This document shows positions 26,411 through 37,885 of a stretch of DNA of 64,000 nt, piece by piece (positions within the stretch are counted from its first letter, which is position 1; every line of letters begins with the position of its first letter). This DNA comes from Apus apus. Taxonomy: Eukaryota > Chordata > Aves > Apodiformes > Apodidae. Both the position numbers and the translations under genes were made by a program. Location: contig NC_067312.1 in NCBI RefSeq assembly GCF_020740795.1, forward strand, positions 56,945,405 to 57,009,404, read 5' to 3'. The notes under the pieces are model-generated. The model had not been told where the DNA came from. It searched no databases and saw only the letters and a list, made by a program, of their open reading frames with translations.

Positions 26411-28231
26411 TCAAATCATTTTCATATTGAACCTTCGTGGTCCAGCAACCTCTCCTTCAACCACAGCACCATTGTTTTTGCGAGGGACATATTCAAGGTC
26501 AATGCTGGTTTTGTGTTTGCCTTTCCCTCGGCTCCACACAAAAAGAAGGAGGAAACAAAATAAAACCACTCCAAGGAATGTGAAACAGCCCATGGCTGTG
26601 GACACCAATATTGTCTTAAGGTCCAGAGAGAAGGTGTTTGCATTAGTTCCATTGGAACTTGTGTCATTGGAGTCTGTCATATACATAGGGGTCCTGTTGG
26701 CGTAAAGGAAACGGTCTGAAGTAAACCCCTTTACTGTAAGAGAGGCTGAATAGGTGTCATTCCCAGCTGCGTTACTTGCAATACAAACATATATCCCAGT
26801 GTCTTGATCTTGAGCAAATCGGATCTCCAAGGTGCCATCTCCCAGCACAGTGGCTCTTCCATTTGATTTAGTTGTGATCAGCCTCCGCCGTGGGGTGACC
26901 CATGATATGGTGGGCTGTGGATCCCCATCAGCATTGCACAGCAGCTGTACTGTCTGCCCTTCCTCCACTACCAGGTATTGCAACTTCTTGTCTTGTATCT
27001 TGGGCTTCTTACAGGTGAAGTAAAAGGAAAGAGCTGTGCTGTGGAAGTCTTTGAATGACCTCTCTTTGACACTGTCTGGGCCAGCACACATGGGTGGCTG
27101 GCCTCCAAACTGCAAAGTGGGATGCCTCTGTAAAATCCAAAGGAGACGGCAATCACAAGCCAGAGGATTGTTGTTAATGCAGAGGACCTCAAGGCTTTTG
27201 GGGGCATGGAATACATTCTCCTCTAGGGTTTCTAGCAGGTTTTGGGACACATTAAGCACACGTAAAAATCGGAGCCCTTGGAAAGCATGTGATTCAATGG
27301 TACGTAGCTGGGCCCCCACCATGTGGAGTTCCTGCAGGCGCACTAAATCTGAAAGCATGCCTGCTTCAATGGTGCTGATAGGGTTGTAAGAGAGATTTAG
27401 GTTTGTCAGGTAAACCAGATGTTTGAAAGCAGAGTAAGGAACTGCAGACAGGTTGGTGTTGGTGATGGAGAGTGAAGTAAGGTTGAGACCATACAGACTG
27501 TTGGCAGGTAGCATGTCCAGGAGAGGCCAGGTGTCTATCTCTAGGTCTTTGAGGTGAAACAGTCTTTTAAAGGCATATGCAGGCAAAGCGTTAATGTTCA
27601 GCTGTTTCAGATGCAAACTGATGAGGTTGTGGAGGTGAGAAAGAGCTTCTGTTGGTACAGCTGTGAGGTTGCATCTCTCCAGGGTGAGCTGCTCTAGGCT
27701 AAGCAGTCCACTAAAGGCCCTGTGTGATATATAAACCAAGTCATTGTCCCCAACCTCCAGGGATTTCAGGTTATGCAGATCTTGGAACATGTAGTCCAGC
27801 AAAATGACAATTTTGTTTTCACTTATATCGAGCTTTGTTAGGTTTGACAACCCAGTGAACACCCCAAGGGGGACCAGCTTCAGACGGTTTCCTTTCAGCC
27901 TCAGGGAGCGCAAGTTGAAGAGATTGTTAAAGGCTCCAGGCTCCACATTAGCTACTATATTGTCACTGAGGTCAATCTCCTCCAGCAAAGGGTATGACGT
28001 GAATTCCTCAGGGTTGACACTCTTCAGTCGGTTCTTGCTCAGGTCCAAGATTTTGGTCTCAATGGGAATGCCCTCTGGGATGGTCATTAGACGTCGTCGG
28101 TGACAGCTGACAGACTTGTTCTGTGCAGAGCACTCACAGCGGGCCGGGCAGCCTATGGTGGGGCCCATGAAGACTAGTAGCACAGCCAGACCCAGGAATG
28201 GCTGCCAGCAAGATACAGCTGTGTGACGCAT
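26411..28231 (-). CDS. LINGO2: LINGO2, leucine-rich repeat and Ig domain-containing neuronal membrane protein (complete coding exon)
   Basis: Single-exon 606-residue type I membrane protein, the usual length and exon structure for the LINGO family. Visible domains: signal peptide about 1-27; LRR N-terminal cap from Cys28 with Cys28, 32, 34 and 43; about a dozen leucine-rich repeats from about 58 to 356 (LxxLxLxxN pattern); LRR C-terminal cap with Cys359, 361, 382 and 407; one Ig-like domain about 408-501 with the Cys432-Cys483 pair and the DTGIYVC core; transmembrane helix 541-566; a 40-residue basic tail with the motif LEYVPRKNN ending in NMKMI. About eleven N-glycosylation sequons lie outside the membrane, e.g. 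Asn38, 188, 327, 512 and 522. The start is supported by an in-frame TGA 24 bases upstream and a purine at -3. The protein matches LINGO2 rather than LINGO1, 3 or 4 across its whole length, by recognition. The family acts at the neuronal surface in adhesion and signalling; the exact role of LINGO2 is less clear than that of LINGO1. No break or frameshift is seen. Confidence 0.98.
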   Translation of the reverse strand: MRHTAVSCWQPFLGLAVLLVFMGPTIGCPARCECSAQNKSVSCHRRRLMTIPEGIPIETKILDLSKNRLKSVNPEEFTSYPLLEEIDLSDNIVANVEPGAFNNLFNLRSLRLKGNRLKLVPLGVFTGLSNLTKLDISENKIVILLDYMFQDLHNLKSLEVGDNDLVYISHRAFSGLLSLEQLTLERCNLTAVPTEALSHLHNLISLHLKQLNINALPAYAFKRLFHLKDLEIDTWPLLDMLPANSLYGLNLTSLSITNTNLSAVPYSAFKHLVYLTNLNLSYNPISTIEAGMLSDLVRLQELHMVGAQLRTIESHAFQGLRFLRVLNVSQNLLETLEENVFHAPKSLEVLCINNNPLACDCRLLWILQRHPTLQFGGQPPMCAGPDSVKERSFKDFHSTALSFYFTCKKPKIQDKKLQYLVVEEGQTVQLLCNADGDPQPTISWVTPRRRLITTKSNGRATVLGDGTLEIRFAQDQDTGIYVCIASNAAGNDTYSASLTVKGFTSDRFLYANRTPMYMTDSNDTSSNGTNANTFSLDLKTILVSTAMGCFTFLGVVLFCFLLLFVWSRGKGKHKTSIDLEYVPRKNNGAVVEGEVAGPRRFNMKMI

Positions 28232-28267
28232 GACTCCACTGATCCGGTCTAACCCTCAGTCACAGGC
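28232..28267 (-). other. LINGO2: LINGO2 5'UTR segment on the coding exon
   Basis: The 36 bases between the predicted 3' splice site and the ATG. They hold no upstream ATG. In the LINGO2 frame they contain a TGA (plus-strand 28256-28258), so the protein cannot extend further upstream within this exon. The preceding noncoding exon or exons are not in reach and cannot be identified from the sequence. Confidence 0.75.
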
Positions 28268-28304
28268 CTGTGGGGATGAGGATGGGAAAGGGAAGAGGTT
28301 AAGA
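28268..28304 (-). other. LINGO2: 3' splice acceptor and branch-point candidate for the LINGO2 coding exon
   Basis: On the minus strand a pyrimidine-rich run ends in CCCCACAG directly before the 5'UTR segment; the AG dinucleotide is at 28268-28269. A branch-point-like CTTAAC sits about 30 bases upstream (28298-28303). A second AG about 38 bases further upstream (CTGCAG near 28305-28310) could serve as an alternative acceptor, but it lies on the other side of the branch-point-like motif. This fits the known LINGO layout, in which noncoding 5' exons are spliced to one coding exon. Confidence 0.75.
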
Positions 28305-31300
28305 CTGCAGCAAAAGGAGACCTCTGCCAGTTTTACAGTACCATTTGAAAGCTGGTCTATGTGTTTTCATTTGAAACAAAACAATAAAAACTATTGTGGA
28401 CAGCAAGAACAAAAAAACCCCAGATTTCTCTTCCCTATGATTTGGCTTGTCAAAAGATCTATTTAGCCAGCATTTTCCCTCCAGATCTTAGAGGAGACAA
28501 ACCAGCTTTTCTTACTGCAAACAGTACAGAAAGTTAGGTTTTAGTCTTTTCTTACTCTCAGTGGGTCTCCTCAAGACAGTGCTATAACTAACGCAGAGAT
28601 AAACACCGTGCATTCTGCAAACAGGGCTAATCATGTTTGTGATAAATTTACATAATTTGCCTTCTCTGAGGTGATATAAAACTAGGCTTTTGCTATTCCT
28701 ATTCATATCAGTATTTTAAGGCAAACCTTAATCACCTATTATGCTCAAGAAAAGGAGCTCCTTCACAGTGAAAAGATTCCTGTCAATATTTATTCCATAC
28801 ATGACAGACATAAAATGATTGAGGTTGTTCACAATAAATATACAAAATGGCTCACATGAGGAAGGAAGAACTGGTGCATCTCTGATTAGAATTTGTGTTA
28901 AGGACAAATTGATTCTTTGCTTCTACTGCAGAGAGAAGTGTTATGTGATTTTTAGAAACAAAGACCTCAGAAGCATTTACAGAATACATCTTTTCTCTTC
29001 CAAGCCTTGTAAACTAGCTCTGAGGGAGAGAAAAACAAGGTAGGATGAGCTGACTATGTTTAAGCAGCACAATGTCCAAAGAATCCCAGCAGATTCTGTG
29101 GAAATCACAGTTAGGAAGAAATTTATTCATTCTTGTCTTTAGATTAAAACAGGATAGTAGAAGACGATAATCTCTATTAAATAAATTACCTAACTCCAAA
29201 GGCTGTACTTTATAGGTTTAGTCACCAAAGGCAAGAGACTGTTTCAGGAGCAGCTACTAAACAAAGATACTCAATAACTCAATTCAAAAGAAGAAAAATA
29301 AAAAAGGGAATAATGTAGGTGCTTATCAAAGTAAGGTGTGTCTTACACATTTGCAGAGTAAGGCACATTGCAAGAAAGGACTATGAAAGTGCCTTAACTC
29401 CTGTGGTACAGTCAACTTGATGAAGCCAAGTGGTAGTACTGAGAGTCAGGTTTCATAACATTAATAGAACTTACAAGGTGCCTCAGGCCTTGTGAGGCCT
29501 TTTCTGGAATTGTTATTTTGGGTTTCATTTTAGTTGTACTTGTAAATTTATTTATGTAACTCCTGTCTGTAACATCGTCTTAGGTCTTTCTGGACAGATC
29601 ACTCTTGCCCAGCTGGTCCTCCTCATATTGACAAAATTACTCAATGCATAGGCATTCACTGCCTGACTTGCATCTTTGGGCTTTGAGAATCATTGACTAG
29701 CGCTTAAGAAATTTTCAACTTAAATATGATTCAAGGTATGTTAGACTGTGAACTGTTATATGGATTAAAGCATAAAAGAAATGCTCCCATACACAGAGAG
29801 GGATTCATAGCTTTAAACAAATATGGTATAACTAAATTTATGGTGTAATCAGACAGTTATTTTAATTGAAGCACCTAACAATAACACTGAGTAAACTCGA
29901 CTTATAAAGAAGAAACTCCCACCAGTATCTCTGCTGCAACAAAGCTGTATTCGCCTGGCAAACAATGTGAGATAACTCATCAAATCATCCTGCCTGGAAG
30001 AGAAGTGTTGCCCTCTCAGACCGTGGGTGATAAGAAGGATGAAGATCCAGCATACGAGAAAAAAAGTACATACTTGGATCTATTGCTCTTATTGTATCAT
30101 TAACAATACTCAGTGGAAACCAAATAGTTTAGATTGTAAGCATCAGCATTATTATAACTGGACTGAGTAATAAACAGAGGTTCTTTCTCTGTTAAAAACT
30201 TAATTAGGTGAACAATACATTCTCTTGGAACTGCATATAGTTTGTATTCTTTGACCATAAATAAATGGTGCACACATTACTCGTCTCATAACTCTGTGGA
30301 AGAATCTTACCCTTTACTTACGTGGCTTCTTTTTTCCCTATGACATTTTTATGCAGGGACTAATAATATGAGGCAAATTGTTTTCTGGTTTTGTGGTGTA
30401 GTCTGGGGACTTGGATGGAGACTATTCTTTTTTATATACTAGCGATAAAAGCACATTTCAGGTTTGTCCTAGAAGGGCAATCTGCTGATTCATTTAGTTA
30501 CCCCCTCAAGTTGTAGTCCTGCAAGTAACTATTGCTAGTTATGTCCATCTGTGACAAAGGTTTTCAGAGACAAACTTCACTTAATTATGCATTAAGTTAA
30601 AACTGGAAATCTATATGGGTCTGTGAGTTAGGTGTTCAAGATGAATTCAGATCAAAGGGGCTTTCAGGTGCTCTGATCATTACTTCCAGAGCTCAGCCTG
30701 TGAGGTTAGCACTTTCATACTGATGCTTCTAGCATGCAGGGAATTCATTTCCTGCCTTATTCACCAAATGTATGAAGGACAAAATAAACAGGTTCAGTGG
30801 AAGATGATCAGCCCTGGAGTGTTAATTTTGGATAGAAAAAACATGAAATGCTTTTTTGCAGCTATCCAAGCCACCTGGAAACTAGAATTTCTGAGGAGTA
30901 TAAAGTAGAAGATGGACAGTATAAAAGATAATAAAATATGTTTTTTACAGTGGCTGAAGTAAAGAAATGTAGTCTTAATAAAGCACTCAAAACATTAACA
31001 GTCACCTTCTGCAAGAGCATGTCCAGAGATGAAAATATGATATGCATAAGGGTGTGTGCATGTGCATGTGTTTGTATGCACTTGCAGGCAAGCAACATTC
31101 AGAACTGCAATTATTTAAGCTGGAGTAACTGTGTATATTGATAAGGAAAAATAATAACTTATTTTAAATAATTAGTCAGGAAAAAAAAAAAAGATTACTT
31201 GGATCAATAAGTACACGTGAGAAGACAACATAAATGAAGTGGATTATTTTAATGTACACTGACCTAGATGATGCTAACATGCTTCTTGTTAAACACATTT

Positions 31301-32044
31301 ATGGCTACACCCTTATCTTTGAGCTGCTTTGTGCAAAAAGTACTTTATCTTCACTATGAAAAAATGTAACCTTACCTCATTGTACAAATAATGACCAAAA
31401 CGCAAAAAGGACTAGAAAAGGAAAAATGGGAAACTTAAACATTTCTCTTTGCAGGACAAGGTGAATGTTGGGAGAAACCTACAGTGAACTTGGACCAGCT
31501 GTTGCATATGGTCGAGTTTTAATTTAACCAAAGTAAAGTGGTATTTTCAGGTCCTGTCAGTTAGCATCACTAGCACAGCCTCACTTGAGCCTTCAATGTG
31601 AGAACATTTTGAAAGAATGCATCTTCATCCCTAGAGTATATTTTTTGTCAATCTGATCACCACTGTTTATTATTATACATCTAATAAATTACAATGCTAA
31701 TATTTAAAAATCTGAACAAAATTACACCATAAAATATATTTTTCACTGGAAGATGATTTCTTGCAGTGAAAAAGGTTTTTTCATATTTCTTTAGACTTGT
31801 GAGATATTAATTAATTGGTAACCTCACTGGCACTGGGATGAACTATTAGTATCACTGTTCAACACAAAATATTTTTATTCCTGTTTGAACAGTCAGCACT
31901 ACATACTTTATCCTTTGCCGGTATAGGAATTCCCTAAAAACATTTGCAGGATCATGTAATTCTTTTCTTTGCATTCCATTGTACAGCTTTACTTCACTGT
32001 GATAGATGCAAGAAAGTAAAGTATATATATACAAGTATACATAT
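28305..32044 (-). other. LINGO2: LINGO2 intron, part 1 (unique sequence)
   Basis: Sequence upstream of the LINGO2 acceptor, read as intron because the coding exon is preceded by a strong 3' splice site and the family has long introns here. No repeat, RNA gene or alternative exon can be supported in these 3.7 kb. Confidence 0.6.
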
Positions 32045-32213
32045 AGAATCACAGAATCACCAAGGTTGGAAAAGACCTTCAAGATCATCAAGTCCAACTC
32101 ATAACCCTACAAACATGAAGCACTAAACCAGCTCCAAAAACACCACGTCCACCTGTTTTTTGAACACCTCCAGGCCTCCACCACCTCCCTGGGCAGCCTG
32201 TTCCAATGCTGAG
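32045..32213 (-). mobile_element. CR1 LINE 3' fragment, short
   Basis: Minus-strand copy of the CR1 3' end: plus-strand TAGAATCACAGAATC, then the AAGGTTGGAAAAGACC and CAAGTCCAAC phrases, and finally CCTCCCTGGGCAGCCTGTTCC near 32187-32207. After about 32213 the CR1 similarity stops abruptly, so only the last 170 bases survive. No coding capacity. Confidence 0.92.
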
Positions 32214-32259
32214 TGTGATTTAGGAAGGTTTTTACTCACAACCTTACCTATAAAATACC

Positions 32260-32935
32260 TATCACAGCTATTGTGTAAGAATAGCTGATCTGGCTTTCCT
32301 GCATTCTCCTGTAATGGTGGACCAGATCAGTGAGGGTGATGAGCTCTTGCTGCTGGGCTGCACTAAGGTGGCAGTGGTCGGAAGTTTTGCTGAGAGGATG
32401 AATGTTAGTAGGCTGGGAAGATTAAAGAGATAAACTTGTTGCAGAATGGCTTGAGCAGCAGGGCCATGGGCCCCTGCTATCTCCTCGAGAGGCCTTGAGA
32501 GTGTAGCACAAACAGCAGCTGTACAAGCAATCTCTTTTTTTAGCCTAACACAAGTATAAACAATCTCTGTTAGCTTAAACTAACTCAAGGACAAGGTAGA
32601 GAAGTAGAATGATAGAAAACAAGGAAGAACCCTGGAACTCAGTTGTGTGTTACTATCCAGTAAAATCACTGCAAGTAGTTGCCGTCCAGTGAAATCACTA
32701 CAAGTAGTTACTATCCAATGAATTCACTATGTGTGGTTCTTGCAGTGACACACAAGAAGGATGAATTAAATCCTCACTGAAGTATTTTCTGGCTAAATCG
32801 TGCAATCTTGACATGCTTGTCATATGTTCTTTCACTGTAAGAGTCAGGGTGTAACAAAAGCTTTGCCTCACCAAGTCTTGTGCTAGTAAATTGTCTAAGC
32901 TTAGCGTATTGATCCGAAGCTCTATCACAGGCTAA
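32260..32935. mobile_element. Possible LTR-like element (family unknown)
   Basis: A block of different composition between a truncated CR1 and ordinary intron. It contains three tandem 29-bp units (32647-32732), a CCAAT sequence in the third unit, and a possible TGTAAGAATAG left edge at about 32271. Such short enhancer-like direct repeats are common in LTR U3 regions. I see no PBS, polypurine tract, gag/pol frame or convincing target duplication, so the LTR reading is inference only. Confidence 0.3.
32647..32732 (+). repeat. 29-bp tandem repeat, three units
   Basis: Three adjacent degenerate units, 32647-32674, 32675-32703 and 32704-32732, each with the pattern GTxxTTxCxxTCCAxTxAAxTCACTxxxx. 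The last unit reads CTATCCAATGAATTCAC. Differences between units are scattered point changes, so the array is not brand new. Confidence 0.85.
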
Positions 32936-34801
32936 GTCAAGCCTGCCTATGTACTCTCCAAAGGAGAATTTTTCTTTAAAATCAGAGCATCTCAGAAATT
33001 ACTCAAGTGAACCATGGTCCCTGCCTCTTTAATCAAACCTTTTTGCTTATGCAAATATTTTGTTCTCCCTCCCTTCATTGACCTCTTAATCATCTCAGCA
33101 TTTAAATAAACTGCAAAACATTACCTGTCCAGCTGTTTTCCAATAATTAATAGATAGGAAGAAACCTTGAACAGCCACAGCAGCAACAACCACCACCTCA
33201 ACTAATCTGCGATTCACTGAACTGGAAACCAAGTTTTTATTCAATTCTGCAGCCCTGGGATAATTTTCTTTTCCTAAGCCATCAGGAAAAGCTTCATGGG
33301 CTAAGAACAACTCAGAAACTACAGTTATGTTGTATTTATTTTTAGAAGAAACAGTACTTATTTCCAAGAGTACCCTGGGTATGCTTCTAAAATTGAGACT
33401 CATACCAGTATCCCGTTACAATGGACATGATACAGAAAAAAAAAAAAATAACAACCAGAGGAACATTTACCTGCTGGTATTATTTTAAGAGATGTTAAAA
33501 TCTTTATACCAGGTATAAAACTGGACAAGGCAGTGTAATTTTTAACCCATATGCTTAGATTATTGTTTAAGTTAAAGTGAAAGAAGCAAGGGTGCGAAAA
33601 GACAGAAGGTAAGAAAATCATAATACTGGTCTTATCATTTTGCAGATTACCTGTACAAGTCTTATAAATCCACATAATTTGAAATCAGGCAAAGAAATAA
33701 AGCCATCAGTATACCTTCTGTTTCTAACCCAAAGTTTTAAAGATTAATTTACCATATTTTTGCAGTTGTTACAATGAAAGTTAATCTTGGGAAGAGATTT
33801 GAAGGAAAAGATAAACCTTAAGGATTATCTCAAAGGAAATATTTCATGCATAAATAACAGGAAAAGAAAGTGAAGATACTTGCAAGAATTGCAGACAAAA
33901 TGACATTCCCACTGACATTGATGCTAAGTTGAAGGTGAAAAGGTTTACAAAAAGCTTATATGAGTAATTATGTGAAAGGCTGCAAAAGAGGCTTGGAAGT
34001 AAAGTAAAATTCAGATTTTTTAGCATAGGTTAATTATATAAGCCAACCATTCAGGGAATGTAAGAGTAGTCATACCTACACAATTCAGTACCTCATATAA
34101 AATGCAAATACTTCAACAGAAACAAGTCTTGACGATGAATTTTTTGTTTAATAAATTAATGAACTACTGTGAATAGTGCATCTTTTCTGCCATCTATTCT
34201 TTGTGAACATAGAAGCCGATTTTTGTAAGGTACAATTTTTCAGAATAGCTTCTGCCTAGTTGTTCACTCATGTCTAGTAAATAGTATCTCTATTTTACTG
34301 GTGAAAAGTGATTTCACTAAGAGGCAAATATTCAGTGGTAAAGACAAGAACAGCACAATTACCGTAACTATAGATGTGTTAATACACCTAAATGTGATAA
34401 TGCTATAATGGAGAAAGATACAGACTTATGTCTCTGAAAACAGTGCACTTTTTTGATATTTTTTCCTACATTTTAGTTGAGCTACTTATCTTGGAAAAGC
34501 ACCTAACTGTTGTAGTTAGACTTCATACTTAGACTTGGTATTATCTCTGCATGGTAGCCTGCTGAGAGATGTGTGACTTCAGAAATTATGCATAGTATAT
34601 TAAAAGAGTCCACATTTTTATTAAGTCATTTTAACCTTAACTGATACTAAGCAAAAATCCATCAAGTTCTGTTTCACTGATGATTCTTGCCAGATTTTAA
34701 TGTTCCAGATACTGAGAATGACTTATTACAGGGGAAGAATGGCAAAGTTATCACAGAACAGCAGAGAAAACCATATGACAACAAGAAAAAAGCTAATTTC
34801 A
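32936..34801 (-). other. LINGO2: LINGO2 intron, part 2
   Basis: About 1.9 kb of AT-rich sequence with no recognised repeat, exon or RNA gene. Includes a short A13 run near 33436. Confidence 0.55.
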
Positions 34802-35325
34802 CAGAACCAGAGAATGACGGGGGTTGGAAGGGACTTTTGGAGATCATCTAGTGCAGCTCCCCTAGTAGAGTAGGATCCCTTAGAACAGATTACACAGGAA
34901 CTCATCCAGGTGGGTTTTGAATGTCTCCAGGGATGGCAACTCCACTACCTCCCTGGGCAGCCTGTTCCACTGCTCTGTTACCCTCAGATTAAAGAAGTTT
35001 TTTCCCGTATTCAGGTTAAATCTCCTGTGTACCAGTTTGTGACCATTACGCTTTATTCCGTCACTGGACATCACTGAGAAGAGACTGACCCCATCTTCCT
35101 GACACCCACCCTTTAGATATTTATAAACATTGACAAGATCTCCCTTCAGCCTCCTTTTCTCTAAGTGAAACAAACCCAGATCTTTCATCTTTTCCACATA
35201 GGGCAAATGCTCCAGTTCCTCAATCATCTTGGTGGCCCTGTTCTTGAAGCACTCCAATAGTTCCTTGTCCTTCTTGAACTGGGGAGCCCAGAACTGCACA
35301 CAGTACTCCAGGTGAGGCCATTTTT
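34802..35325 (-). mobile_element. CR1 LINE fragment with intact C-terminal ORF2 frame
   Basis: Minus-strand CR1. The 3' end lies near 34802 (ACGGGGGTTGGAAGGGACTT). From 35299 down to 34880 a 139-codon frame covers the ORF2 C-terminus ([72 protein letters not shown]). There is no stop or frameshift within this piece, though the element lacks reverse transcriptase and endonuclease and cannot move on its own. Confidence 0.95.
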
Positions 35326-35845
35326 ATTGCTTTTGGAAAACAATGCAGTCATAAGAGTAAAAATCTCTTGCAAGTTAGGATTCATTACTTCAAAGAGGAT
35401 CTTGTGTTTGACAGCATATCAGGCAGATGAACCTTAGAAATCTCTGCTGCCATGAACAGGACACTGAACAAGAGGATGTGAAAGTGTTAAATACCACACG
35501 TGCTTTTCATTTCTGCACTAATTAATGCAGTCTGAAGTAATTAACTCAAAACCAAATCAGTAGGAAGGTTAACTGCATTGATTAAAGAAAAGGAATGGAA
35601 GCTTTTGTCCACAGCAGTTCTACATTAAAATACTATCTTTCTTCATCTTGAAAGAAAAAGTCATTTTTCTAAACCTGTCTGGGCATGGGGGTAAAGTTGA
35701 CACGCCTGTTGCCTGGATAGTATCTCCTGTGTTGGAAAACAGAGGTGGATTTTCCTCTGAAATTTTAATTCTAACACCCAGCTGCTTAGCTTCAAAGACT
35801 GAAGATCTTGTTGATGATCAGAGCACTGGAGCCCATTTCCTATGA
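35326..35845 (-). other. LINGO2: LINGO2 intron between two CR1 copies
   Basis: About 520 bases of anonymous AT-rich DNA separating a minus-strand CR1 from a plus-strand CR1. It holds several TAATTA/TTAATT homeodomain-like motifs around 35517-35545. No gene seen. Confidence 0.5.
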
Positions 35846-36247
35846 AGACAGGATGAGACGGTTGGGGTTATTCAGCCTGGAGAGAAGTCGACTCTGAGGA
35901 GGCCTTATAGTGGCCTTCTAGTGTTTGAAGGGGCTACAGGGAAGCTGGGGAGAGAGTTTTAACAAGGGCATGTAGTGGTAGGATGAGGGGTAATGACCTT
36001 AAACTGCAAGAAGGGAGAATTAGGTTAGACATTAGGAGAAAATTCTTTAGTGTGAGGGTGGTGAGACACTGTCACAGGTTGACCAGAGAGGCTGTGGACG
36101 TCTTAACCCTGAAAGTGTTCAAGGGCAGCTTGGATGGAGCTGTGATCAAGCTGGTCTAGTGGGAGATGCCCAGGCCCATGTAGGAGGCTTGGAACCAGAT
36201 GATAACTAAGGTCCCTTCCAACCCAAACCATTCTATAATTCTGTGAT
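35846..36247 (+). mobile_element. CR1 LINE fragment, decayed
   Basis: Plus-strand CR1 3' part: TTCAGCCTGGAGAGAAG near 35870, GGGGTAATGACCTTAAACTG near 35990, GTGAGGGTGGTGAGACACTG near 36052, and a 3' end GGTCCCTTCCAACCC with CATTCTATAATTCTGTGATG finishing at about 36247. No long frame remains; in-frame stops and indels have accumulated. It points in the opposite direction to its neighbours. Confidence 0.93.
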
Positions 36248-36977
36248 GGAAAGCTACTGGAAGATTAAAAAAAAGGAAGATGATTTAAATCTGTGCCAGT
36301 ATCAGGCTTTCAGGGGCTAGTACATTCAAGCATAACGGAATCCCTCTTCAATAACCTATTTAGGAAGCCACAAGAAATCTACATTGCATCTATGGCATAA
36401 CAGGAGAAGTTCTTGATATAACCTGTTATAAATGGATGTTTCCTTCAAATACCTCCAAATTAAAGGGGAGAGATCTCTATGGATGTGAGAAAAAATTAAC
36501 TGTTCTGGTAACACGTTGACTTTTACCTTTTGTAAACAGAGGCACTCAGTGGTAACTTTAACAATGTATTTTGCAAGGTTCTCCATTTTTCTTAGATATA
36601 ACACCAAAATATATTATTTGTTATCTTATCTACAAAGACACTAGGTGTTAATGACTTTACTGGCTGTTAGGAGAGGCAGACAGATTAATGTGCCATTGGT
36701 ATAATGAAGGCAGGTGAGAACTTTTTCCCTTGTAGCTCTATGTTAATACTGAACAGGGTGAAATGGAGACCAAAACTGCAAGGTATTCCTCAGGGTATGG
36801 GTCTCGTAGAGTTATCCTGTGACTGCAGTCACCAAACTGGGTTTCAAACAATTCTGATCTACTGGCTTGGGTGCCTGTAATTATTTTTTTTAGGGCAGCA
36901 GCACAAAACCTGGGGACAAAACATGGTATGTAGAGGATAAAGCATGTAATGTGTGATCACTATGATAATGCTTTCAG
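36248..36977 (-). other. LINGO2: LINGO2 intron, part 3
   Basis: About 730 bases between CR1 copies. No gene, RNA or repeat recognised. Confidence 0.5.
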
Positions 36978-37885
36978 TCACACAGTCATAGAATATCTTA
37001 ATTTGGAAGGGACTCATAAGAATTATTGAGTCCAAAACTCTGCTCCTCACAGGACTACCTAAAATTAAACCATATGTCTAAAAGCATCATCCAGATGCTC
37101 TATGAACTCCTGACAGCCTTGGTACTATCACGTCTTCTCTGGAGAGCCTATTCCAGAGACTGGCCATCCTCTCAGCAAAGAACCTTTTCCTTATGCCCAG
37201 TCTGAACTTCCCCTTACACAGTTTCATTCCATTTCCTCTGGTCCCATTGCTGGTCACCAGAGACAAGAGATCAGCACCTCCTGTTCCCCCTCCACTACCT
37301 CCTTTGAAGAAGTTGTATCCTGTGATGAGGTAATTCCTCAGTCTTCTTTTCCCTAAGCTGAACAAACTAAGTGAACTCAGCTGCTCCACATAAGTCTTAC
37401 AATAACCCAAGCCCCCAGATCTCTTTCCACAGGGCTGCTCTTTAGACTTGTGTCCCCCAGACCATATCTACAATCAGGTTACCCTGTCTGAGGTGACAAT
37501 CTGACTCTTGCTCTTGTTAAATTTCATTCTGTTGGTGATTGCCTACCTCTCTAGCCTAGATCTCTCTGCAAGGCATCTCTGCACTTGAGGGGGCCCACAG
37601 CTCCTCCTAATTTACTGTAATTGGCAAACTCAGTTAATGTGCATTCAACTCCTGCACCCAGATAATTTATACAAACATTAAAGAGCACTGGCTCTAAAGT
37701 TGAGACCTGGGGAAGCCCACTGGTGACTGCCTGTCCACATGATGTATTCCAACTTACTAAAACTCTTCAAGCCCAATCCATCAACCAATTGCTCACCCAG
37801 TGTGTCACAGGATACAGTATTACAGGACACTGTGAGAAGTTATATAAGAATCTTTGCAAAAATCCATATAAGTCACACTTGCTGC
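36978..37885 (-). mobile_element. CR1 LINE fragment, about 0.9 kb
   Basis: Minus-strand CR1 with the 3' end at about 36978 (CATAGAATATCTTAATTTGG). The 37087-37410 frame keeps SLGKRRLRNYLI, LVTSNGTRGNGMKL and WNRLSRED from the ORF2 C-terminus. From about 37430 to 37885 the non-open remainder still resembles more upstream CR1 sequence (AAGCCCACTGGTGACTGCC near 37714; ACCAATTGCTCACCCAGTG near 37785). Many frame breaks show an old copy. Confidence 0.9.

Noticed and set aside
26427..28103. Several plus- and minus-strand frames inside the LINGO2 exon
   Set aside because: Shadows of the conserved LINGO2 reading frame in other frames.
32647..32732. CRISPR-like array
   Set aside because: Three directly abutting degenerate 29-bp units with no spacers, in an avian intron.
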